This document shows, in pieces, positions 54,643 to 64,000 of a DNA stretch of 64,000 nucleotides; position 1 is the first letter of the stretch; every line of letters begins with the position of its first letter. The stretch spans positions 558,001 to 622,000 of the forward strand of contig JADQAV010000017.1 in the NCBI GenBank assembly GCA_019775845.1, written 5' to 3'. Position numbers and translations under genes: made by a program. The DNA is from Myrmaecium sp. VS I D KN 1. Lineage: Eukaryota; Ascomycota; Dothideomycetes; Valsariales; Valsariaceae. Under the pieces are notes generated by a model. The model searched no databases, was not told the origin of the DNA, and saw nothing but the letters and a program-made list of their open reading frames with translations.

Positions 54643-56244
54643 GGTGGTGGGGGGCTTGGGCGGTGATGAGGAGGAGAAGGGGAGAGGGGAGTGGTATGTG
54701 TGGCGATGCTGTCTCGCTGCTTGAGAGGGGGAAGGAGAAGGGGGAAGGTAAGGTAAGGTAAGAGATGGAAAGGGAATGGAATGGAGGATATGAAGCATCG
54801 CAGCATCTTAGACGTCCCGTCCCGTTTTTTTTTTTTCCTTTCTTTTTTCAGGGGGTTGCGTGGGAGAAGCGATGATCCCCTTCCCACCGTCTATATTCTG
54901 TTGCTCCTGTTGTACAGGGCGGGATGGTTTCGTCGGCGTTCATTTATTCCTGTCTTTTTTTCTTTCTGGCGGCATCGCTTTGCTTTGCTTTACTTCGCTA
55001 TCCTTGTCGTTGTATCACCTTTTTCTTTTCTTTTTTTTTCTGTCTGTCTGTGTGTTCGAGGATTGTTGCTTTGATTGGTTGGAATGCGTACTTATGATAT
55101 CCCCCCTTTTTTCGCTGTTATTCTTCTTCTGTTCGCTCGATAGTGTTGGAGTATTAGTAGGGTGTATACTATTTCGCTACGCGCGTGTAGATATGTACTA
55201 GGAATTGTCTTTATCCTTCGTCTATCTATCTGCTCCCCGCTTCCCTTAACCGTCTTCCATCCTCACGTCCCGCGTGTTCTATATCAATATTCGCCCAATA
55301 ATACTCAACGTGGGTTATATTTAGATAGATCTATCTCCCACCCAGTCTTCCCTACCAGGGACTCATTTCTACGCTGTTGTTTCATCTTCGCTGGTCTTTA
55401 CCATGGCGCCGTGGACTCCCTCGTCAGGCCAAACGCGACCTGGACCGGATATACTGTACTGATAGATGGAATCCGTTTCCCTCGGTCACTACCGTCACTC
55501 TCGATGTCCCATGGTATGCGGGCACGTGGCAAAATCCTAGTATATCTGACGGAATGTCGCGAGGGGAAGCAAAGGGGGAGGCGAAGAAAAGTAGGGAGCG
55601 CGGAGGCCATGGGATGGCTGTTTGAATCACACGAAGAAACCAAGAAAGAAGGATAAAGGAAGTAGTACTAAATCTTTATTCATTCTTTTCTTCCCTCTTC
55701 AAACCGTTTACTACCTACTTTAACTTGTCCCTCGCATTCCGGTCTGTCCTCACCTACTTTGTTCCCCGAACGACAGCGAGGGAGAGAATAGAGAATAAAC
55801 AGAGAAAGAAAGAAAGAAATATAAGGGAAAAGCCGGTGACCTTCCAACCTTCTTAACTGCCGAAACGCCGGGTCCAATGATGATGATGGATGATTGAGAC
55901 AAGATGCTGCCGATGCTGCCAAATGGGAAAGAAAAGTAAAAAAAGGGGATAAAAGAGAGGTCTGAACACATCGTTCGGACTTTCAGCGAGAATAAAAAAA
56001 GAGGTCGGCCGAACCTTGCTCCTGGGGAAAAATGAGAAAAAAAAACTCGCCCAGCATAGCCACACTCCACTCCGTCCGTCCATGCATGCACCCGCACCTC
56101 AACCCCAACCTAACACCCACATCGCACATGACTTTCTCGCCCTCTTCATTCGTTCGAGATAGTAACAAAGCAGATGAAAAGACGAAAAAGAAAAAAAAAA
56201 AAAAAAAATCAAATCCCAAATGCAACCAGCAAACCTTCCTCCAC
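54643..56244. other. Convergent T-rich intergenic region
   Basis: 3' flanks of the ERF4-like gene and THO2. It has GGTAA repeats at 54746-54762, T-rich tracts at 54820-55060 and an A-run at 56190-56208. Overlapping short frames are noise. No gene is seen. Confidence 0.6.
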
Positions 56245-59200
56245 TCACATGCTCTTCCGCAACCGCTTGCTCTCATGCCCACCATCATCATGTACGCCAC
56301 CACCCCTCCGCTTCCGCCGGTCATCGCGTCGATCCATGCCGCGGCTCTGTCGGCCGCCATCACCTTGATTCCAGTCCACCGGGCCACCCTGCGGACCACC
56401 ACCGTAGCCGCCACCGGTCATATCGCCACCGGGCGGAGGCATCTGCTGCGGCGGCAACGGGCCAGACGCCCTGGTACCGCGACGCTCACCACGCAACTCC
56501 CTAGGCTCGCGGGGCTCGCGAGGCTCCCGCATCTCCCTCGGCTCACCTCTCTCCTTGTCCTCCCGACGTCTCGGCATCCCGCCGCCATCATCCTTCCTCC
56601 GCTCGCTCCGATGCGGCGACCGACTGCGGCTGCGATGGCTGCGCTTGCTGCGCTCCTGTCCCGGCATCGCCCCGGAGGGATCTCTCGGCACGCGGCCATT
56701 ATCGGGTCCTCGCAACCGGCCTCGGCCGTCATCACCCGGCATCAACTCCATCGGGCGCTGTCCGTGCGGGTTCGGCGTGCCAGGCTGCGAGTTCGCCGGC
56801 GAGGGCCCGCTGGTCCCGGTACCGCCGCGGGGACGGTTGTTACGAACGGGGAAACGGTCGCTGGGGCGTTCATCGCGCGGCGACGGCGCACCGCCATTGC
56901 CGCTGCTGGGATTGAGCACGCTGTTGAGACCGGCGAAACGCTTGTCCTCACGTTCGGAGCGGCGGTCACCGGGGCCGCCGGGCGGGCCGCGGGATGACGG
57001 GTTCGGGCCTCCAGGCGCGTTCATGCTGGACCGTCCCGAGCTGCGAGGCCCGGAGGGAGCATACGAGGGTACATTGACGGTATCAAGCGGGGGCGGTTGC
57101 ATCAGGTTGGCCAGACGGCTCGGATGCACGGCGACATCTTCTCCAGAAGGAGGTCCAGAAAGGGGCTCCATCTCGCGGCGGTCACGGTCATTGCGGCGCT
57201 CGAAGGAACCAGAAGGCGGACGCTCATGGGCCGGCGAAGATGGCACGCCAGGCGAAGGCGCAGTGAAGTTGCGACTGCCAGTCCGAGGAGCGTTGCGGCT
57301 GCGAGGCCCGGACGGGATATCCTGGTTCAACCGACCGTAGTTCGGATCCTGTTGTACGCGAGGAGGCGGCGGACCGTAGTCCTGGTTCAGCCGGCCATGA
57401 CTCGGATCAATAGGCCCACGCGGCGCGGAGTTCGGCGATGAAAACAGCTCGCGGGAGCGCGAGGGCTCGGGATATTCTCTGCCTCCGCGAGGACCGGTTG
57501 GGGCATTGGCGCCGGGCTCGTCGCGGCGATCACGAGAAGGCGGCGGGAAACTTCCGCTGAGGGTGCGGTCGGGAGGGGGGAGACGGTCGTCGCGCATGTC
57601 GTGGCGAGAGGTCGGGAAGCTCTGAGGGCCACGGTCGTCCATGCGCCTGACGGGTGAATGAGGGCGTGACCCTCGGTCCCTACGGGTATCCACGCGAGGG
57701 TTCTCGGCTCGAGAGCGAGGCTCGTCGCCCATGAGACGAGCGGCACGATCAGGGTTGATACCGTTGCGATCCATGTCCATGTGCGGAGGGCGCTCAGAAT
57801 GCATGGGCGTCTCCCGACCAGCGGAAGCAACGTGCACCGGCGGCGGACCCATCGGACGGGTGCGCGAATCCATCGATATCGGCGGACCTCGAGAATCCAT
57901 CGGCCGCTGTCGCATGCTCTGCGGCTCATCGCGCCAGGCCTGCGGAGGGAGAGGACCGCGGCCATCGCGCGGCGGAGGCCTCATCGTGCGCTCATCCGGA
58001 TACTCACGGGGGACATACTCACGTTCACGGTCCATGACCATGCGCTCTTGCATTGGCGACCTAGATCGAGGACGGGGACGACGGTTCGGGGACTCGCGGC
58101 GCAGGTCGTAGCCGTCACGCGGTCCTTCAGGCCTCTCAAGCCTACCGTAGTCAGGATTCGGGGGAGGACCACGAGTGTCGTAGCGGCCATAACCGCGATA
58201 ATCCTGAGGTCGATCATCCATGCGCTGAGCACCGCGGCCACGCGGAGGAGGCGCCTCAGGCCGTGTTGGAAGGGCATGTGGCTGGCGTTGATTGGGCGGC
58301 CCGCGAGCGTTATCGTACCTCGGCGGTCCAGTCTGGGGTCCCGGAGAAAGTCGACCGGATTGCTTGCCGTCGGATTGGCGTGAAGACGGTCGCGCTTGGT
58401 CCTGGAAGGTTTCCGGTTGCGGCGCGTCCGTAGCAGGCGCCTGCTCACTGGCAGCCGCAGCAGACGTGTCCTTGGCCGGCTCGGTCTCACCTTCATCAGG
58501 ACGTCGTGGGTTGGTCTCCGTCGGTTTCATGGCTCCGTTTCTGTTGCGAATCAGCTCTTGCGTTCTCTGTCTGATCAGATCGTTGATGGGGCGCTTATAC
58601 GTTTGACTGCTGTCGACCTTGGGCTTGAAGTCGGGTGCCGCTGCATTCAACGTTGCCGGGGTCGAAGAACCTGCTTGAGGGGCGGACGGTTGCGGCGTGT
58701 TTGCCTGCGTCGAGGTGGCACGGCTGGCGCTTTGCCTGGCACCAGCAGACGCACCGTCGCCCTTGGGGGTTGTGTAAGCTTGCTGTTTCTGTTGCACGTG
58801 CGATTTTGATCGAAAGCGCGACTGTTTCGAAGAGACAGCTGAAGTAGGAGCGAGAGTAGAAACGGAAGTGACAGTAGAAGTAGAAGTAGAATGAGAACCA
58901 GCTCCTCGCGCCAGGCCCATAGGGCCAGGAGCAGCTCGAGGCGCCGAGAGTGTAGGTCTAGGAGCCGCCGACGTGGCGACACCGACCTTGTGAACGTAGA
59001 CAACGACACACAAAGACGGAGGAGAAGACGGCTGTGAGAAGGCGACGGCCCTAATGGCCTCGCTGATATCATAGGTACTCACCAATCGGAATGCCTGGGG
59101 GAGGATCCACGACTTCTCGCGCTTGGTCAGGTTGGGGATCGACGAGTTCGCCATCAGCTTGAGATCCTTGCGTTCCTCGTGCTGGGCGATCTCGGTGAAG

Positions 59201-62200
59201 CAGTCGAGGAGCGCCTTGCCCATCCAGTTGACGGTCGGGAAGGTCTGGGAGATGGTCTTGAGCAGGATCGTGCCGTTGCGGATGCACATGTATTCCTTGT
59301 CAGTCAGCAGGCTGCGGAGTGCGGTACACAAGTTCGAGTGCCACTTGTAAAGCAGGCGACGGAAGTCCTCGTAACCTAGAAGATTTGCTGCGGTCTTGTC
59401 AGGATTGAGCTTCATCGCAAAACCCGGGAGGTTATTCTTGGAGCCGTGCGCGGCCTTGTGGTAAGTATCCGCATCTTCGTGCCATCGAGCAAGATCCTTG
59501 AGGACTTCGTTAAGGAAACGACCCAGGTTCTCAGTCTCGCTGGCGGTTAGCGTGAAGACGGCATGGTACAACATATTAGAACGGAAAATCTGGTCAAGCA
59601 GCTGAAGGGTCCGGAAACCCGGCGTTCCGTTGTTGTGCAGGAACATCAGCATGCGGTGAGTATAGAGCGCATCCATGGGGGAGTGGATGATGCGAGGCCA
59701 GAAGCAGTGCTCAATGATGGCATCGTGCACAACCTCTCCCGCACTGATCGGGAACGCGCTGAACCATTCATCCTTCTCTTTCAAAAGCGCGCTCTTGACG
59801 TTAGCATGCGCCGTAATCCTCGCCTTCATCTCGTTGCGGAGGCCATCGGCAATCTCGGTGTGAATCCGAATCTCATTATCCCTTCTCTTCTTGCCCGCGC
59901 TGGACACATCCGAGCGGTCGGCCCTGGCCATCGCGATCGCATCGTTCTGCCGCTTGATTTCCTGCTCGTACGCCGTGGCTGGAACGAAGAGATCGGACAA
60001 GGACAGCTGCCAAAAGCGTGTGTAGAAAGCTAGGTTCATGTTCTTCTCGAAATCCGGAGGCAGCGTCGGGCGCAGATCCGCCGCGAGTGCCTTCAGAATA
60101 GGGTGGCGATGATCTTCGGGCGCCGGGACAGTGACCGGCGCAGCAGGCGGTGCACCATCTTCCATCTTGACATCTTCGGCCTCCGCCTTGACCTGGCCAT
60201 CGTTCTCCTGCTTCGGAGGTGCTGTTGCCTCGCCACTCTCTTTCGGGGTATCAACTTCCATCGCATCAGCATCGCCGTTCGTCTTCGGAGGTTCGGACGC
60301 CGCCTTCTGCACCTCCGCCTTCTTGTTCTCATCATACTCAAGCATGTGATGACTGATGCTGTCACGCACGATATGCCAGGCCGGCGCGTCCTGGATTCCG
60401 AATCTGCCCCGCAACTTCACCAGATCAGGCACGGCCGCGTCGAACTCCTTGACGGAGAGGTTGTGACGGAGGCCCTCCAAAAGCTGAACGAACACACGGT
60501 GGATCTTATCAATGTTATTGGTAACCACCTTCAGGGGTGCATCCTGGTTCCCTTCACGGTGCGCATAAGCATCGCGTTCGCGAGCGATGAGGATGATCAA
60601 ACGGCCCACGAGGTCGTTCTCGATGAGATGATTCAACAAGCGTTTCGCTGCCTGAATGGTGCCAGACTTGTGACGATCGTCGTGCAATGTCTGCCAGATC
60701 TGAGTGCGTAGCTTGTCGCCACCAGCCATCCCTTGGGTCTGAATCTCGGTGTAGTCGACATCGGAGCGAATACCGGTACAAGAAGCAAGCAGTTGCTCGA
60801 TGAGCTCAAGATCGGTCGTGTCGCCTTTGTTAAGCCGGCTGATGACGTATTGAACGATCGGGACCGGGTTGACGAGGGTGTACCGCTTCGCAGACTTGCC
60901 GGCAAAGGCGGACAGTGCCTGCAGCCACGGACTGGTGAGCATACCATCTCCTTGGAGACGATTTCTGCCTTGAGCGGAGAGAGAAGTGAGTAGTGACCAG
61001 GTGAGAATATCGTAGCCGATGTAGGTTAGATATCGAACACCTTCGACCACCACATCAACGAGGTTAGAGTAAGACTCCAACTGGCTGAGCGTCACCCTGA
61101 ACACAACGCCAGGGGCATAGTGTGCCGTCTTGGCCAAGACACGGCCCATTTGCCGCGTGTTTGTTCTGCTGATGCGCTTGAGAGTATCCTTCGTCTCGGC
61201 GGTGGCGCGATCAAAGGCGACCTTGATGTCGGGCTTCCTCGATGTCTGACCTTGAAACCACTCGGCGTAAATGTTGTAGCGCGTGGAAATTTTGAACATC
61301 TTGATGAGCTCCCAAACCTGGTTCAACGAACCGGACATGCGCTCCGTCAGACTGAGCGCCGGAACAAGGAGACGTTTCGACAAGGCAATCCATCGGTTGT
61401 AGTTTTCCTCCGACGGATTCTCCATAAGACTCTTCTTGCCAATGCGAGCAAGCTTCTGAAGCAGCGTTGGATCACTTCCGATCTTTAGGCCGGCGAAGTT
61501 AAGCAAGGTGTTGCAGAAGAGGAAGAGATCATCCACGCTCTGACAAACAGGCACGTTGTCGTCCCAGTCTTTCCAGTAGAACTGGAAGTCAAACAGGTCT
61601 CCACCGGCTTTGGAAGCATTACCAGCCTCCCTCTTTTCGATATCCATCCAACGCTTCATTTTACAGGGATCCAAGGGCTCTCTCATAAGCGGTCCTTTGG
61701 CTTGCTTAGGAGCCTCCGCTCTGATCTCGGGGGCATCGATACCCTCCAGGCGGGGTACAGTGTCCATGTCTTCGCAGATCTTGCTGATGCTGCGGTCAAA
61801 GATGCGGAACAGAAAAGGTAGTAGACTGGGATATCCATCCAGAAGCCATGGGAAGCGACCGAGGAGGTACAATGCCTCCGGCAGGCAGCCAAAGCAGAGG
61901 AGACTCTCAAGGAGCATGCGCTTCTGATCGGCAGGCTCGGGGAGATTCGCTTTAGGTTCTTCATCGGCGGCCGGGGTGCCAGCCGCGGGGGTTGGTGTTT
62001 CGTTTCGAGAAGCGGTGGTTTTGGCCTCAGCTTCACGGAAGCGCTGGACAGGTGCGGGAAGGGTATCATCGGTAAGTGCGCCAGCCATGGCCAAAGCGTT
62101 CGTGCCGCCACTGGGCAGCATCTTCTTCTCACGCTCCGCCTTCTCTTTCATAAGCTTTTCCTTGAGATCTTTCATGTCGTCGTCGGAGGGATAGAGGTAA

Positions 62201-63855
62201 GGGTAAATGTCGCGCAGGGAGATGAAACCGATCTTGATGAGGAGGGCAGTGAGGTAGATGAGGTTGGAGGGTAGAGTCTCGTTTTCGCCTCGTCGATCCG
62301 ACGCATAATACTGTAGCTTATAACCGAGGAGTTGTGCAGCAGTCGTATTGCCGTTAGGGGGGAGCTCGCCATTCTTCTTGATCCACGCGACGTCCTCATC
62401 GGAAAGGCCGAAGGAATCTTTGTTGGAGTCGTTGATCACCTCGGGATGAAGAACGCGACGACTACCAAGTTCGAAGTAGGCACGGGTGCCGATCTCCTGA
62501 ACACGCTTCCAGAACCGGGTATCACGTTCCTTTTTGGCGGCGGCCAACTGCTCGCGCTCCTCATCCGTATACGCCCATGTCTCGGAGCCGGGCAGGGCCC
62601 ATGACGGCAGCGACTGTATCTGAAGAGTGGTCGTCTCGAGACCCGGATATGTCTTCTCTTCCGGCCACCACGAGCTCATCCGGAGGAATTTGATGAAGAA
62701 GGTGCCGTTGGCAACCAATTGATTTGCACAAACGTCGAGGGTGACATCAAGCACACGCCCAACATCCATGTCGAACGCACCAATCAAAGCCTTGATCCTG
62801 GTGAAAGCCTCTTCCACCATCGTAGCAGTCGGCGCGCCACGGTTTCCCATTGCGAAGTATTCCGTGAGAAGTTTGGAGTACCCTTCAGTCTCCTCAACAA
62901 GCCGGTTGTACGCCGACTGGCGGTAGTAGGTGTCTGTGCTCTGTCGAATGAACTTTCTGTAGAAGGTGTTCCGCACAAAGCCCAGCTTCATCAACACGTC
63001 CGCCTCCAAGACCTCACGGATGATCTGGGGCGAGATCCATGTGTTAACGATGATCTGAACCAACGCGGGGTTGTCAAGGTCTTCCGGCGCACAGAAGGCG
63101 GTGGATATGACGTCGCAGAAGAACTCGGCCGAGTTGATACCGCAGTCAAGCTCCTTGACTTGCCATAGGATCTCCCTGACCGTCTCGCCGGCAGACTGGG
63201 GACTGATACGACCGAGAAGGCCCGACCGGACGATGTCCTGGAAGACCTCGCCTATCGTAAGAGTGTTGTCCTTGACGGCGTCAGCAATGACGGCCGCTTT
63301 ACCCGTGCTCTCCCAAGCCTTGACCCGCTCATCGGTAACCCATTTGTGAGGGAAATGTCGCTTTCGCGGCGGCGGAGCAGGTTGGGCAGGTGTCGGCTGT
63401 GCTAAGTTTGCTTGCTTCGGTTGTGTCGGGGCCGGTTGGATCTGAGGGGTAGGAGGATTTGACGGAGCCGGTTGGATCTGAGGGGTAGGAGGATTTGACG
63501 GAGCCGGTTGGGAGGGAGCTGACTGCGTCTGTGGTACCGGAGGAGGGTTCATCGCGGTATTCTGCGAACGGGGAGTTGGAGTGGAGGTCGCATTTGCTGC
63601 CGACGCAGAGGTCTCAGCTCCATTCCGCTGCGGAGTAGGAGACGCGCGCGGCGTGTTACCTCTATAACCACCTCTGTTCGACCGACGATCGCCTCGTGAG
63701 TTTTGTGAGTTCCCTCGCCGGTTCGGTAATTCCGTGCTATGCGGGTTCTGTTGAGCAAGGCTCATATTCTGAGGCCGGTGAGGGGAGGGGCGGGACTCAG
63801 TGCCGTCGTGCGACTGCGTGCGGTCAGGACGCTTGCGCTTATTGAGCGGAGCCAT
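56245..63855 (-). CDS. THO2: THO2, THO/TREX complex subunit
   Basis: Read as one open frame from ATG 63855 it gives 2536 aa. THO2 is the largest subunit of THO, which couples transcription elongation to mRNA export and limits R-loops in the nucleus. After a disordered, Pro/Gln-rich start (about 160 residues) the helical THO2 fold begins at KRHFPHKWVTDERVKAWEST. LGRISPQSAGETVREILW, QSLPSWALPGSETWAYTDEE and FEKNMNLAFYTRFWQLSLSD are typical blocks. The fold ends near residue 1590. The last about 900 residues are disordered and rich in Arg, Gly, Pro and Asp, which should bind RNA. A probable in-frame intron, 59082-58987 (GTGAGT...AAG, 96 nt), would remove residues near 1592-1623. An ATG upstream in the frame exists only as a non-ATG extension, so 63855 is chosen. 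Confidence 0.92.
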   Translation of the reverse strand: MAPLNKRKRPDRTQSHDGTESRPSPHRPQNMSLAQQNPHSTELPNRRGNSQNSRGDRRSNRGGYRGNTPRASPTPQRNGAETSASAANATSTPTPRSQNTAMNPPPVPQTQSAPSQPAPSNPPTPQIQPAPSNPPTPQIQPAPTQPKQANLAQPTPAQPAPPPRKRHFPHKWVTDERVKAWESTGKAAVIADAVKDNTLTIGEVFQDIVRSGLLGRISPQSAGETVREILWQVKELDCGINSAEFFCDVISTAFCAPEDLDNPALVQIIVNTWISPQIIREVLEADVLMKLGFVRNTFYRKFIRQSTDTYYRQSAYNRLVEETEGYSKLLTEYFAMGNRGAPTATMVEEAFTRIKALIGAFDMDVGRVLDVTLDVCANQLVANGTFFIKFLRMSSWWPEEKTYPGLETTTLQIQSLPSWALPGSETWAYTDEEREQLAAAKKERDTRFWKRVQEIGTRAYFELGSRRVLHPEVINDSNKDSFGLSDEDVAWIKKNGELPPNGNTTAAQLLGYKLQYYASDRRGENETLPSNLIYLTALLIKIGFISLRDIYPYLYPSDDDMKDLKEKLMKEKAEREKKMLPSGGTNALAMAGALTDDTLPAPVQRFREAEAKTTASRNETPTPAAGTPAADEEPKANLPEPADQKRMLLESLLCFGCLPEALYLLGRFPWLLDGYPSLLPFLFRIFDRSISKICEDMDTVPRLEGIDAPEIRAEAPKQAKGPLMREPLDPCKMKRWMDIEKREAGNASKAGGDLFDFQFYWKDWDDNVPVCQSVDDLFLFCNTLLNFAGLKIGSDPTLLQKLARIGKKSLMENPSEENYNRWIALSKRLLVPALSLTERMSGSLNQVWELIKMFKISTRYNIYAEWFQGQTSRKPDIKVAFDRATAETKDTLKRISRTNTRQMGRVLAKTAHYAPGVVFRVTLSQLESYSNLVDVVVEGVRYLTYIGYDILTWSLLTSLSAQGRNRLQGDGMLTSPWLQALSAFAGKSAKRYTLVNPVPIVQYVISRLNKGDTTDLELIEQLLASCTGIRSDVDYTEIQTQGMAGGDKLRTQIWQTLHDDRHKSGTIQAAKRLLNHLIENDLVGRLIILIARERDAYAHREGNQDAPLKVVTNNIDKIHRVFVQLLEGLRHNLSVKEFDAAVPDLVKLRGRFGIQDAPAWHIVRDSISHHMLEYDENKKAEVQKAASEPPKTNGDADAMEVDTPKESGEATAPPKQENDGQVKAEAEDVKMEDGAPPAAPVTVPAPEDHRHPILKALAADLRPTLPPDFEKNMNLAFYTRFWQLSLSDLFVPATAYEQEIKRQNDAIAMARADRSDVSSAGKKRRDNEIRIHTEIADGLRNEMKARITAHANVKSALLKEKDEWFSAFPISAGEVVHDAIIEHCFWPRIIHSPMDALYTHRMLMFLHNNGTPGFRTLQLLDQIFRSNMLYHAVFTLTASETENLGRFLNEVLKDLARWHEDADTYHKAAHGSKNNLPGFAMKLNPDKTAANLLGYEDFRRLLYKWHSNLCTALRSLLTDKEYMCIRNGTILLKTISQTFPTVNWMGKALLDCFTEIAQHEERKDLKLMANSSIPNLTKREKSWILPQAFRLVSTYDISEAIRAVAFSQPSSPPSLCVVVYVHKVGVATSAAPRPTLSAPRAAPGPMGLARGAGSHSTSTSTVTSVSTLAPTSAVSSKQSRFRSKSHVQQKQQAYTTPKGDGASAGARQSASRATSTQANTPQPSAPQAGSSTPATLNAAAPDFKPKVDSSQTYKRPINDLIRQRTQELIRNRNGAMKPTETNPRRPDEGETEPAKDTSAAAASEQAPATDAPQPETFQDQARPSSRQSDGKQSGRLSPGPQTGPPRYDNARGPPNQRQPHALPTRPEAPPPRGRGAQRMDDRPQDYRGYGRYDTRGPPPNPDYGRLERPEGPRDGYDLRRESPNRRPRPRSRSPMQERMVMDREREYVPREYPDERTMRPPPRDGRGPLPPQAWRDEPQSMRQRPMDSRGPPISMDSRTRPMGPPPVHVASAGRETPMHSERPPHMDMDRNGINPDRAARLMGDEPRSRAENPRVDTRRDRGSRPHSPVRRMDDRGPQSFPTSRHDMRDDRLPPPDRTLSGSFPPPSRDRRDEPGANAPTGPRGGREYPEPSRSRELFSSPNSAPRGPIDPSHGRLNQDYGPPPPRVQQDPNYGRLNQDIPSGPRSRNAPRTGSRNFTAPSPGVPSSPAHERPPSGSFERRNDRDRREMEPLSGPPSGEDVAVHPSRLANLMQPPPLDTVNVPSYAPSGPRSSGRSSMNAPGGPNPSSRGPPGGPGDRRSEREDKRFAGLNSVLNPSSGNGGAPSPRDERPSDRFPVRNNRPRGGTGTSGPSPANSQPGTPNPHGQRPMELMPGDDGRGRLRGPDNGRVPRDPSGAMPGQERSKRSHRSRSRSPHRSERRKDDGGGMPRRREDKERGEPREMREPREPREPRELRGERRGTRASGPLPPQQMPPPGGDMTGGGYGGGPQGGPVDWNQGDGGRQSRGMDRRDDRRKRRGGGVHDDGGHESKRLRKSM
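58987..59082 (-). other. Probable in-frame intron in THO2
   Basis: GTGAGT at 59082-59077 and a pyrimidine-rich end (TGTCTACGTTCACAAG) at 58987 frame a 96-nt piece with no stop. An inner acceptor CTCACAG at 59032 would make it 51 nt. The residues it codes (VSTYDISEAIRAVAFSQPSS) are unlike both sides. Confidence 0.5.
63431..63502 (-). repeat. 36-bp tandem repeat in THO2 N-terminus
   Basis: Two identical 36-base copies (start 63431 and 63467) plus a partial third. They code the 12-residue unit PAPSNPPTPQIQ. Confidence 0.9.
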
Positions 63856-64000
63856 GGTTGGATAAATGTCGTGGGGGAGGTTGAAGGTAGGAATACGAAT
63901 GAATGGGGAGGATCTCTTTGAAGCTTGTGACTTGCGCTGTTCGACTTGCGGAGATGACGCTGCTCGAAGTCGGTGCAATGGTCCAGCGCAAGAGAGCGGC

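Overview
The window is nuclear DNA of a filamentous ascomycete (Pezizomycotina). The glucose-6-phosphate dehydrogenase reads like Aspergillus gsdA and the MATH/UCH-type gene resembles ones I recall from Eurotiomycetes, so Eurotiomycetes is the best guess. Other signs are short introns (about 50-150 nt) with CTRAC-like branch sites, GC-rich coding DNA, long pyrimidine-rich intergenic stretches, trinucleotide runs inside exons, and one run of 108 Ns. I found no convincing tRNA, rRNA, transposon, virus-like element or CRISPR array.

Layout, left to right: ZUP1-like C78 peptidase (+) with an open 3' reading frame behind it; SND3/PHO88 (-); ribosomal protein eL33 (-); glucose-6-phosphate dehydrogenase (+); FAP7 (+); ITPA/HAM1 (-); a P450-like protein without a recognisable heme cysteine (+); a MATH / dead-USP / USP7-type ubiquitin-like / MORN / RING protein (-); 3-phosphoglycerate dehydrogenase (-); deoxyhypusine synthase (-); a SNT1-like double-SANT co-repressor (+); NOP2 (-); GET5 (+); cofilin (-); HSP60 (-); two tandem Myb-like basic proteins (+, the second split by the assembly gap); an ERF4/Golgin A7 protein (+); and THO2 (-). 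Exon borders were worked out by hand from splice signals and reading phase. Most models close exactly from ATG to stop.

The genes are mostly unrelated housekeeping genes. Two themes recur: ribosome production and translation (eL33, FAP7, NOP2, deoxyhypusine synthase), and protein fate (ZUP1, the MATH/RING protein, SND3, GET5, HSP60, ERF4). NOP2/GET5, ITPA/P450 and deoxyhypusine synthase/SNT1 are divergent pairs. Two regulatory signals stand out: two Gcn4/CpcA sites upstream of the serine-pathway gene and a heat-shock element upstream of HSP60.

The items most worth a second look are the RING protein carrying a USP7-like domain whose Cys and His are both gone, the SNT1 intron whose far acceptor AG is also the stop codon of the near-acceptor isoform, the degenerate P450, the tandem Myb-like pair, and the tiny exons and GC-AG intron in eL33 and cofilin.
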